A stretch of DNA of 5,415 nucleotides from Candidatus Caenarcanales bacterium (GCA_021299565.1 JAJTHA010000192.1:1-5415); one strand, 5' to 3'. Shown: positions 1-5,109, counted from the first letter of the stretch. Program-made: numbers and translations. Notes: generated from the sequence alone by a model not told the origin.

Positions 1-519
1 ACTTTTTTCTTCAAGACTAAATCCTTTAACTTCATCATTGAATTTTTTTAAAATATAATTCTTATAATCACCAAGCTGCCACTGATCAAGCTGCCCATGC
101 AGGTCACCGACTATTTTTGCGGTTTGGTATTCTTCTGGTCTATGACCATAAGCATAGTAAATAAATTTTGGATCAGATTTCAGGCTCAGTGGAGTATTCA
201 AAAATGCCTTCAAAATTTCAGCGCCAGCAAACTTGCTCTCTGATCTTGATAAAAATTCAGCAAAGTTTTTATCACCTTCTTCTTGGCTTAAACCAGGCTC
301 AAATCCCAAATTTCTCAAATGATAATTTTGGTCAGGCACATGAAAAACTTGCATATTAGTTGTGTCCGTTCCACTAGTGTTCAATTCATATGGAACTTCT
401 TGAATGGGCACTAGTGCTAGCGTAGTTGCAGCCAGTCGAGGAAAAACATTTGATAAGTGCTTAATTATTCTCACTCTAAATCCACTATAAAGCATAAATA
501 AAGCCTTGTCTCTAGCCAT
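1..519 (-). CDS. Hypothetical protein, N-terminal 173 codons (runs off left edge)
   Basis: The minus strand is open without a stop from an ATG at 519-517 to position 1, giving 173 residues of a longer protein whose C-terminus lies outside the window. Codon choice (AGA arginine, AT-rich third positions) matches the neighbours, so I take it as real. I do not recognise the family. The start is basic and has an Ala/Leu/Val-rich stretch around residues 28-39 that is too weak to call a signal peptide or membrane helix. The rest is mixed charged and aromatic, soluble-looking sequence. The start is uncertain. ATG at 519 has no clear Shine-Dalgarno, while a second Met at codon 9 (495) has AAGG eight bases upstream. 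The frame also stays open upstream to a TAA at 577-579, but without a usual start codon. It is divergent from the gene at 597 across a 77-bp gap. Confidence 0.75.
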   Translation of the reverse strand, partial: MARDKALFMLYSGFRVRIIKHLSNVFPRLAATTLALVPIQEVPYELNTSGTDTTNMQVFHVPDQNYHLRNLGFEPGLSQEEGDKNFAEFLSRSESKFAGAEILKAFLNTPLSLKSDPKFIYYAYGHRPEEYQTAKIVGDLHGQLDQWQLGDYKNYILKKFNDEVKGFSLEEKS

Positions 520-580
520 TTTTGGATATAAACCAGCAAAATAGGGAACAAAAATAGGTAAGTGCTTATCTATTTATAGT

Positions 581-589
581 AAGAGGGTG
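581..589 (+). promoter_or_regulatory. Ribosome binding site selecting the TTG start at 597
   Basis: AAGAGGGTG matches the consensus AAGGAGGTG at 7 of 9 positions and lies 7 bases before TTG 597, in an otherwise G-poor region. It is the main reason for accepting a TTG start here. Confidence 0.6.
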
Positions 590-596
590 GGGATTC

Positions 597-1055
597 TTGA
601 AAAAAAAATCGCAAAACAGTGGCAATACAAAAAAACAAAGTCGTTTTTTGAAAACTTACGATCATCAGCAATCATTCGGGATTGCAAAAACTTTGATGAA
701 AGATTTCGTTGAAAATTATATCAGTGAAAAATTTCTTAGTCATAAGTCAGATTTAACGATTACAAACAAAATTTATAGCGTTTTTTTTGAAAGAGTTTAT
801 TTGAGTGATTCTAGTTTGATAGATCTTGAAATCTATTTGGCTTTTGGATTAGATTGTGAAATGAATAAGTTTTGCCTCGGAGTCTGGCAAAAACAACCTT
901 CCGATAAACCTTATGAATTCTGGCTAAAAGTTTGCAATGATCTTCGCGAAAAAGGTCTCGAGGAGATGCATTTACCGAATTTTGATGAACATTATTGGCT
1001 TAGAGAAGCCATGGACAAAAACTTTATTTACAAAGAGCAGCTTCTCTCTCCATAA
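597..1055 (+). CDS. Transposase-derived protein (IS256/Mutator-like core, degenerate)
   Basis: This is a 152-residue ORF starting at TTG with a good ribosome binding site. Residues 1-30 are Lys/Gln/Ser-rich and probably disordered. Residues 60-143 follow the order of the IS256/Mutator transposase catalytic core: an aromatic strand (VFFERVY, 62-68), then I-Y-L-A-F-G-L-D (79-86), LGVW (94-97), EFWLKVCNDLREKGLEE (107-123), and NFDEHYWLREAM (128-139). In the family these positions read roughly D-A-L-Y, A-x-G-x, LGxW, FWxxxLxDLKxRGL and SDGHxGLxxA. The first catalytic Asp appears to be Glu65 (or lost), the second may be Asp130, and the region carrying the third acidic residue is absent. Full-length family members are about 400 residues, so this is a fragment or domesticated remnant and unlikely to transpose. 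I see no terminal inverted repeats around it. Its 3' end overlaps the convergent MarR gene by 32 bp. The assignment rests on remembered family patterns, not a search. Confidence 0.6.
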   Translation: MKKKSQNSGNTKKQSRFLKTYDHQQSFGIAKTLMKDFVENYISEKFLSHKSDLTITNKIYSVFFERVYLSDSSLIDLEIYLAFGLDCEMNKFCLGVWQKQPSDKPYEFWLKVCNDLREKGLEEMHLPNFDEHYWLREAMDKNFIYKEQLLSP

Positions 1056-1524
1056 CTCTATCCAAAAGACTTTTAGCACGCAGATTCTGCTCCAAATCAG
1101 CCAAGGCTTTTACAATAGAATCTGTTTTGCCTTGCAAAATAGTTTTCAGCTCTTCTTCGATGTCAACCAAATCAGGAATAATTTCATCCAAAACTTTTTC
1201 TGCCTTGGCTGTTAATTTGATAAGTCTTGATCTACGATCCTTACCATTCTCTGTTTTGACATAACCTTTTTCCTCAAGCTCTTTAATAGATTGAGAGACT
1301 GCCGGAGAGGATATATTATTTAGAGTCGCTAGGGTTTTGAAATCGATTTTCTTTTCGTGTCTTATAGTAGCTAGTATAGAAAACCAAGAAGCTTTAAAAT
1401 CTCTTCCTCTTTCATCATAAAGCTCTTGAACTTGAATAAACATAAGCTCAGATAACCTTTTCATACGAGAAGCGACAGTAATAATACCGTAAGGATTTAA
1501 GCTTTGCCAAAAATCTTGAGCCAT
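1024..1524 (-). CDS. MarR-family winged-helix transcriptional regulator
   Basis: This 166-residue protein starts at ATG 1524-1522 and has a normal MarR length. An N-terminal dimerisation helix (about 12-40) is followed by an effector/dimer segment (DFKASWFSIL, 42-51). The helix-turn-helix spans 61-88, with recognition helix SSPAVSQSIKELEEKGYVK. The wing (91-104) carries the family's D-x-R signature in GKDRRSRLIKLT, and C-terminal helices (107-160) complete the dimer. The segment from 'ASRMKRLSELM' through 'FKASWF' to 'PAVSQSIKELE' resembles the MarR domains that in some bacteria are fused to a GNAT acetyltransferase; here the domain stands alone. MarR proteins are cytoplasmic dimers that usually repress themselves and a divergent neighbour until a small ligand or oxidant binds. 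The 48-bp gap to the divergent gene at 1573 suggests that gene as the target, which is inference. The 3' end overlaps the convergent gene at 597-1055. Confidence 0.9.
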   Translation of the reverse strand: MAQDFWQSLNPYGIITVASRMKRLSELMFIQVQELYDERGRDFKASWFSILATIRHEKKIDFKTLATLNNISSPAVSQSIKELEEKGYVKTENGKDRRSRLIKLTAKAEKVLDEIIPDLVDIEEELKTILQGKTDSIVKALADLEQNLRAKSLLDRVMEREAALCK

Positions 1525-1537
1525 AAAGACTTTAATA

Positions 1538-1562
1538 TAGCAAAAATTAGAATTCGCTGCTA
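1538..1562. promoter_or_regulatory. Possible MarR operator in the divergent promoter gap
   Basis: The 48-bp gap between the MarR gene and the 1573 gene must hold both promoters. It contains the inverted repeat TAGCA (1538-1542) and TGCTA (1558-1562) with a 15-base spacer. On the minus strand a TATATT hexamer about 10 bases before the MarR ATG could be its -10 box. On the plus strand TATAAG sits only 2 bases before ATG 1573. The half-sites are short and wide apart for MarR boxes, so this is only a candidate. Confidence 0.2.
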
Positions 1563-1572
1563 GTTTATAAGA

Positions 1573-2937
1573 ATGAAGTTGCTTAATCGCTTAAGTAAAT
1601 CAAATGAACCACCAGAAATTGGATTTGCCAAAGCCAGATCGCTATATAAACAGGCAGAAAGGCTCACGTTAGATACTCGTTCTATTCACCAAGCTCCAAG
1701 GCTGGCTCTTGATTCCGAGCAAAAGAAGATTTTACTTGGAATTACCGATAAATATCGAGATCATTTCAGAACTCTAGCAGAACCAATGGCAAGGGCTCAA
1801 TTCATTGTTGATAAATATGCGGCAATGAAAGAATGGCATCCAGCGATTAAACAGTTTGTCAGAGATGCACAAGCAGTTTTAGCTGGAAAACCTGAAGATT
1901 ACTCTAGAACAAGATCAGTGTCTGCTTTGACCAAAGCAAATTTTGTTTTGGGAGTTTTCAAAATTCCATACAATAATCGCATTGGAGAAACTCCTTCTCT
2001 CGAATGTATAACATTTGAAAGATGCCCTTTGCCTTCTCAACTGTCAAATGTAATCAAAGACTCCAAAGCAGTTTCTATCATTGACTTAAGAAGCACGCAT
2101 GGCTTTGGAAATCCAGTAGACAATGTTGCCTTGTTTGGAGAAAACTATTTGACTCAAGCAGAAAACGAAAATGATACTAACGCTGAGGCGTTTTATTTTA
2201 TTGAAAAGTTTGCTAATAGAACTAACAAATTTACTATACCTGTAATTAATCAATTTACTAGCAATGATAGTTTTAAGCGTTTAAAAGATGTTAATGATCA
2301 AGGTCTCATGTTCGCTCATTCGGCTTGGCTAAATATGCACGAGCACAATCACGCTTCTGGACCACTTCCTAGGGTAGACAGAGGTGAAATGAATGGTTCT
2401 GCTGCTAAGCATGGTTACTACATGAGCAACACTAAATACACTGGCGCTTTAGAAGAACTGAGGGTAGATTTAGAAACAATTTTAAGCGCTTTTACTAGCA
2501 CCAGTAATCAGAGAAGTAGAAAGACTTTTGGAACACAGGGTGATTTGGCTATGGGGGATTTAGTAGGTCAACTTATTCTGGCTGAAAGGCTGATTAGATA
2601 TCCAATACAACTTGAAGATCCTGCAAAAATTAGCTTTGATGCAATTTCTTCTCACATACTCATAAATCATTTGCTGGAAGATGGAGCAATAAAAATCACT
2701 AATGGGCAAATGCAGCTTGATCAAGACAAAGTGGAACAATCTCTTAAAGGCTTACATGAACAAATCGAGGCCAAGGAAAAAGATATAATTTCTCGTTTTG
2801 ATTTGGATGACACCAGTCAAAGAAAAACAGCACGTAACGAGTTGGTTGAATTTGCAAAAGGATTAGCATCCAAGCATTGTCCTGGAGAGGAATTGAGCTT
2901 GCATCCGTTCTATGTGAATGTGAGAAAGAATATTTAG
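1573..2937 (+). CDS. DUF6421-like putative metalloprotein with HEHNH zinc-binding motif
   Basis: This is a 454-residue protein with no signal peptide or membrane segment, so it is probably cytoplasmic. The central segment has HEHNH (256-260), an H-E-x-x-H metal-binding motif, followed by SGPLPR (262-267). About 35 residues later comes LEELRVDL (293-300). An HExxH plus a downstream E-E-x-R-x-D is the arrangement of gluzincin metallopeptidases such as the dipeptidyl peptidase III (M49) group, where the second Glu-containing motif supplies the third zinc ligand. The order of HxxxH, G-x-LP, LEELRxDL, then 'ERLIRYPI' (338-345) and 'DGAIKITNGQMQLD' (370-383) matches my memory of the uncharacterised DUF6421 family, in which the first motif is often HDxxH. 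The C-terminal part (384-454) is helical and charged. ATG 1573 is the first start and has no convincing Shine-Dalgarno, so translation may use a very short or absent leader. It is divergent from MarR, its probable regulator. Catalytic activity is unproven. Confidence 0.7.
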   Translation: MKLLNRLSKSNEPPEIGFAKARSLYKQAERLTLDTRSIHQAPRLALDSEQKKILLGITDKYRDHFRTLAEPMARAQFIVDKYAAMKEWHPAIKQFVRDAQAVLAGKPEDYSRTRSVSALTKANFVLGVFKIPYNNRIGETPSLECITFERCPLPSQLSNVIKDSKAVSIIDLRSTHGFGNPVDNVALFGENYLTQAENENDTNAEAFYFIEKFANRTNKFTIPVINQFTSNDSFKRLKDVNDQGLMFAHSAWLNMHEHNHASGPLPRVDRGEMNGSAAKHGYYMSNTKYTGALEELRVDLETILSAFTSTSNQRSRKTFGTQGDLAMGDLVGQLILAERLIRYPIQLEDPAKISFDAISSHILINHLLEDGAIKITNGQMQLDQDKVEQSLKGLHEQIEAKEKDIISRFDLDDTSQRKTARNELVEFAKGLASKHCPGEELSLHPFYVNVRKNI

Positions 2938-2949
2938 CTTCTCTGCTAC

Positions 2950-3018
2950 GTCATGCTGAGCGCAGCGAAGCATCTCGTTGTTATCAGCATGGAGATCCTT
3001 CACTTCGTTCAGGATGAC
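2950..3018. repeat. REPIN-like inverted pair of hairpin arms (element A); probable bidirectional terminator
   Basis: Two 27-base arms, 2950-2976 and 2992-3018, are inverted copies (22 of 27 matches) around a 15-base spacer. Each arm has a GTC foot and its own hairpin: ATGCT/AGCAT at 2953-2973 in the left arm, ATCCT/AGGAT at 2995-3015 in the right. Each stem is extended by a tandem G-A mismatch, two more pairs and a three-base loop. The five differences between arms are two compensatory pair changes (G-C for C-G, G-C for A-T) and one loop base. It lies between two genes ending towards it, and its last base is part of the LuxR-type gene's TAG stop, so it could end transcription from both sides. 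Similar 'TCATxCTGAxCGxAG' palindromes are dispersed in many AT-rich bacterial genomes; copy number here is unknown. Confidence 0.8.
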
Positions 3019-3275
3019 TAGATCTTAAGAATCGAATTCTTAATCGCAAGAATCACTGCATCCGTGCGATTCTTAGCATCTAATTTCAGCAAAATACTTC
3101 GAATATGATTTTCAATTGTTTTGATACTTAAACCCAAACTCTCTGCAATCTCAGGATTTTTAAGACCTTCTTTAACCAAAGACAAAACCTCAAGCTCTCT
3201 TTGGCTGAGACTATTACGATTTTTATCTATAAAAAGTTTTTCTTGCTTTTTCGGCACAAGCTCAATGTTACACAA
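3018..3275 (-). CDS. LuxR/GerE-type HTH-only transcriptional regulator
   Basis: This is a compact protein that is almost entirely a GerE DNA-binding domain. It begins with LSQRELEVLSLVKEGLKN, then PEIAESLGLSIKTIENHIRS with the recognition helix, then ILLKLDAKNRTDAVILAI. These are the standard LuxR/NarL landmarks: RExEVL, the I-A-x-x-L-x-x-S-x-x-T-V/I-x-x-H core, and the L-x-A-x-N-R-T-x-A tail. There is no receiver, autoinducer-binding or PAS domain, so any signal must come from expression level, dimerisation or a partner. No ATG is available. A TTG at 3293 gives 91 residues, but I prefer TTG at 3275 (86 codons including stop, 85 residues) because AGGAAGGA lies just upstream of it, inside the longer reading. 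It is divergent from the 309-residue gene and convergent with the DUF6421-like gene. Confidence 0.85.
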   Translation of the reverse strand: MCNIELVPKKQEKLFIDKNRNSLSQRELEVLSLVKEGLKNPEIAESLGLSIKTIENHIRSILLKLDAKNRTDAVILAIKNSILKI

Positions 3276-3279
3276 GATA

Positions 3280-3287
3280 TCCTTCCT
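3280..3287 (-). promoter_or_regulatory. Strong Shine-Dalgarno favouring TTG 3275 as the LuxR-type start
   Basis: The minus strand reads AGGAAGGA at 3287-3280, ending 4 bases before TTG at 3275-3273. The AGGAAG part leaves 6 bases. The upstream TTG at 3293 has only GAAAC-type sequence before it and no Shine-Dalgarno. Confidence 0.55.
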
Positions 3288-3303
3288 GGTCAAAGTTTCA
3301 GAG

Positions 3304-3321
3304 AAGCTTTAACCAGAGCTT
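3304..3321. promoter_or_regulatory. Inverted repeat in the LuxR-HTH / 309-residue gene divergent gap
   Basis: AAGCT (3304-3308) and AGCTT (3317-3321) form a symmetric pair with an 8-base spacer, and the symmetry extends loosely outward (AGAG on the left, AATCT on the right). The size and position between two divergent starts suit a dimeric HTH operator, possibly for the neighbouring LuxR-type protein. In AT-rich DNA such a short repeat could arise by chance. Confidence 0.25.
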
Positions 3322-3338
3322 AATCTACTAAGGCTCTA

Positions 3339-4268
3339 ATGAAGATGTCAATGGACATATTGAGCGATCTAGCTTTTAATCAAGAACTCGCACGGTTTTC
3401 AGAACTGGACAATGTCTTTGTCGTACCAAAAGGCCAATCAGAACATAGAGATTTTGAAAAACCTAGTTTTAATTATGAATACAAACAAATAAAAGTAAAC
3501 AAAGCAGAAAATCCCAACACTAAATTAAACCTAGAACAACTTCACCAAGCTAAACCTAAAGCAAATACTCAAGAGCAAGCTCTTCGATCCATTTGTGATT
3601 TTTATCATAGATTCCCGTTTATTTCACTTGCTAATTTTTCACTTGCAGAAAATTTTTATAGAGAAATATTTAGAAACCCAAATAATCTTTTAAATTTGGC
3701 AAACAGCGTTAAACAAAAACTACAGGAGGCATTTCATGAAAACGACAGATTTGGCAGCATGGTTGTGGATAGTATTGTCAAATCCACTCACATTAAGCTT
3801 GCTTTGGGTAGGTCTAAGCTTAGAGATGTTAAACAGTATTTAAGTTTTGATTTTGATGAACAAAATCCTCATAGTTTTGTTGTATTCAGCAAATGGGATT
3901 GGAAAATGCCTAAATATGAACTTTTGAGATCAATTAGACCAAACATCTATGCAAAAAAACCTTCAAAAGAATCTATAGAGTTTGATTCTAAAATCTGGCA
4001 GGCATTTAACGCTAGTGGCATTCATCGTAAGAATCTTATGAAAACTCTTGATTGCATCGAAAGAAATCGAGATGTTTTGCCTGATTTCATCAATGAAGTA
4101 AACAAAAAATCATTACTTAATTTATTTGAAAAAGATCTTATTAGTAACGTCTCCATCAAAACCGATAATCACCAGACGGTGTTTTTGGACTTTAGAACTC
4201 AAACCGGACAAAAGATAGAAATAAAACTTACTGCAAACGCCTCTAGCCTAGTAGTACATGGTGTTTAA
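3339..4268 (+). CDS. Hypothetical protein, 309 residues, family not recognised
   Basis: The ORF starts at ATG 3339, with AAGG five bases upstream (3330-3333). Met3 and Met5 are alternative starts but are less well spaced. The product is soluble-looking and lysine- and asparagine-rich, with no signal peptide or transmembrane helix. Residues 1-80 are low in hydrophobics and probably partly disordered. From about 80 to 270 it appears mainly helical, with aromatic clusters (FYHRFPFISLANFS, 88-101; FVVFSKWDWKMPKYELL, 180-196). The last 35 residues look like beta strands (SIKTDNHQTVFLDFR; KIEIKLTANASSLVV). I see no catalytic or nucleotide-binding motif and do not assign a function. It is divergent from the LuxR-type regulator across about 45-63 bp, depending on that gene's start, and may be controlled by it. 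A REPIN-like repeat begins 32 bp after its stop. Confidence 0.8.
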   Translation: MKMSMDILSDLAFNQELARFSELDNVFVVPKGQSEHRDFEKPSFNYEYKQIKVNKAENPNTKLNLEQLHQAKPKANTQEQALRSICDFYHRFPFISLANFSLAENFYREIFRNPNNLLNLANSVKQKLQEAFHENDRFGSMVVDSIVKSTHIKLALGRSKLRDVKQYLSFDFDEQNPHSFVVFSKWDWKMPKYELLRSIRPNIYAKKPSKESIEFDSKIWQAFNASGIHRKNLMKTLDCIERNRDVLPDFINEVNKKSLLNLFEKDLISNVSIKTDNHQTVFLDFRTQTGQKIEIKLTANASSLVVHGV

Positions 4269-4299
4269 ATATTCACTTTAAATTGAAATTGTATTTAAG

Positions 4300-4381
4300 G
4301 TCATCGCGAGCCTCACGCAGTGAGGCGTGGCGATCCAGGGCTAAACTGGACTGCCGCGCCGCTAACGCGGCTCGCAGTGAC
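4300..4381. repeat. REPIN-like GC-rich inverted pair of hairpin arms (element B)
   Basis: A GC-rich island sits in AT-rich spacer. The left arm 4300-4338 and right arm 4346-4381 are inverted relatives with a 7-base spacer and a shared GTCA foot and CCAG end. Each arm folds alone. The left arm has outer stem ATCGC/GCGAT plus inner stem CCTCAC-GCA-GTGAGG (4311-4325). The right arm, read on the minus strand, has outer stem ACTGC/GCAGT plus inner stem GCCGC-GTTA-GCGGC (4358-4371). The arms differ by three bases in length and in most inner-stem bases, yet both stems stay paired, so the differences are compensatory. This is a different family from element A, although the GTCA foot is shared. The 'GTCATxGCGAGC...GGCxATCCAG' type of palindrome is familiar from many bacterial genomes. 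It may also terminate transcription from the 309-residue gene. Confidence 0.8.
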
Positions 4382-4422
4382 TTTAAAGTTATAGATTCGG
4401 CTTATGATAGATAGAAGAATAC

Positions 4423-4434
4423 TATACAATTGTA
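4423..4434 (+). promoter_or_regulatory. Candidate -10 box and 10-bp palindrome before the mlaE-like GTG start
   Basis: TATACA (4423-4428) resembles a sigma-70 -10 hexamer and ends 9 bases before GTG 4438. It overlaps the perfect palindrome TACAATTGTA (4425-4434). No good -35 is visible. If it is used, the transcript would begin at or near the start codon, which would explain the missing Shine-Dalgarno. Confidence 0.3.
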
Positions 4435-4437
4435 GTT

Positions 4438-5109
4438 GTGCTGGGAAATAGTTTCTATCCTTTGCTTGCAAAAGAATCATATCGCTTTGTCGCCAATGTA
4501 ATTGGCGCAGTCATGCTGATTGCTGTTGCCTTGGGCGTAGTTATTGGAGTACAAATCGGACCAGAATTTATTTCTAGGGGCTTGGGAAGCAAACTAGGTA
4601 TTTTGTGCGCATTAACCATGACTCGAGAATTAATCCCAATAGTAGGATCAATGATGGTTGCCACTCAATATGGCACAGGCATCGCTTCTGAAATTGCCAA
4701 TATGAAAGTTACTGAACAAGTAGATGCTATCAAAGTACTGGGCATCAATCCCTTATATTATTTGGCTTTGCCAAGACTAATTACTATTGCGTTACTAAAT
4801 CCATTGATTTTATGGATAGCAAGTGTAGTCGGAGTTTTTAGCACTTATATAACTGTTTGGATTAGAGATGGTCTCTCTTTTCATAGTTATATCGGTAGCA
4901 TTGAAAGCTATTTCAAGATCTCGGATATATTATTATGTCTTTTCAAGGCGTCTGTATTTGGGATTTTGATAGTCATTATCGCCGTCTATTTTGGCATGAA
5001 TACCAGTGGTGGAGCCAGAGAGGTAGGCAAAGCTACAACCCAAACGGTGATAGTATCATTTGCGACTATAGTCGTAGTCGATTATTTTATTACATTTATA
5101 TATTTATGA
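4438..5109 (+). CDS. mlaE: MlaE-family ABC transporter permease (phospholipid/lipid transport)
   Basis: This 223-residue integral membrane protein belongs to the MlaE/TGD1 (formerly DUF140) family. Such proteins are the permease subunit of ABC systems that, with an MCE-domain substrate-binding protein and an ATPase, move phospholipids between membranes of diderm cells and plastids. Landmarks are TRELIPIV (62-69), the conserved cytoplasmic loop ASEIANMKVTEQVDAIKVLG (83-102), a following Pro-Arg (LPR, 111-113), and TSGGAREVGKATT (189-201) before the last helix. Hydrophobic segments lie near 18-40, 54-75, 106-140, 164-186 and 202-222. Family members are usually about 250-260 residues; this one lacks most of the amphipathic N-terminal region. 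GTG 4438 is the only usual start before a TAG at 4408-4410 and has no Shine-Dalgarno. No ATPase or MCE gene is in the window. It overlaps rsmG by ATGA. The family call is firm; the exact start is not. Confidence 0.9.
   Translation: MLGNSFYPLLAKESYRFVANVIGAVMLIAVALGVVIGVQIGPEFISRGLGSKLGILCALTMTRELIPIVGSMMVATQYGTGIASEIANMKVTEQVDAIKVLGINPLYYLALPRLITIALLNPLILWIASVVGVFSTYITVWIRDGLSFHSYIGSIESYFKISDILLCLFKASVFGILIVIIAVYFGMNTSGGAREVGKATTQTVIVSFATIVVVDYFITFIYL

Noticed and set aside
91..108. GDLHGQ (residues 138-143 of the left-edge minus-strand protein), resembling the GDxHG motif of PPP-family phosphatases, with a GDY nearby
   Set aside because: In real PPP enzymes GDYVDRG comes about 25-30 residues later and is followed by GNHE. 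Here GDY follows after only 6 residues and without VDRG, and the 137 residues before it do not look like a phosphatase. Probably chance, though the C-terminus is out of view.
168..359. 63-codon plus-strand ORF
   Set aside because: It lies wholly inside the continuous minus-strand reading frame 519-1, has no ribosome site, and the opposite strand is the coherent coding frame.
937..1215. 92-codon plus-strand ORF spanning the end of the transposase-like gene and marR
   Set aside because: It is out of frame with a supported gene and antisense to the clear MarR C-terminus; the sequence is low-complexity Phe/Ile/Asn-rich, typical of a shadow frame.
2950..4381. CRISPR array or composite transposon bounded by elements A and B
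   Set aside because: There are only two elements, of different sequence, with ordinary genes between them. No regular spacers and no transposase lie inside the interval.
4275..4387. ACTTTAAA direct repeats at 4275-4282 and 4380-4387 flanking element B, as a possible target-site duplication
   Set aside because: The second copy overlaps the element's end (4380-4381), the first is 18 bases from its start, and the octamer is common in AT-rich DNA. REP-type elements are not expected to make such duplications.
4455..4664. 69-codon minus-strand ORF within mlaE
   Set aside because: It is antisense to the conserved N-terminal half of the permease; no ribosome site or recognisable domain.
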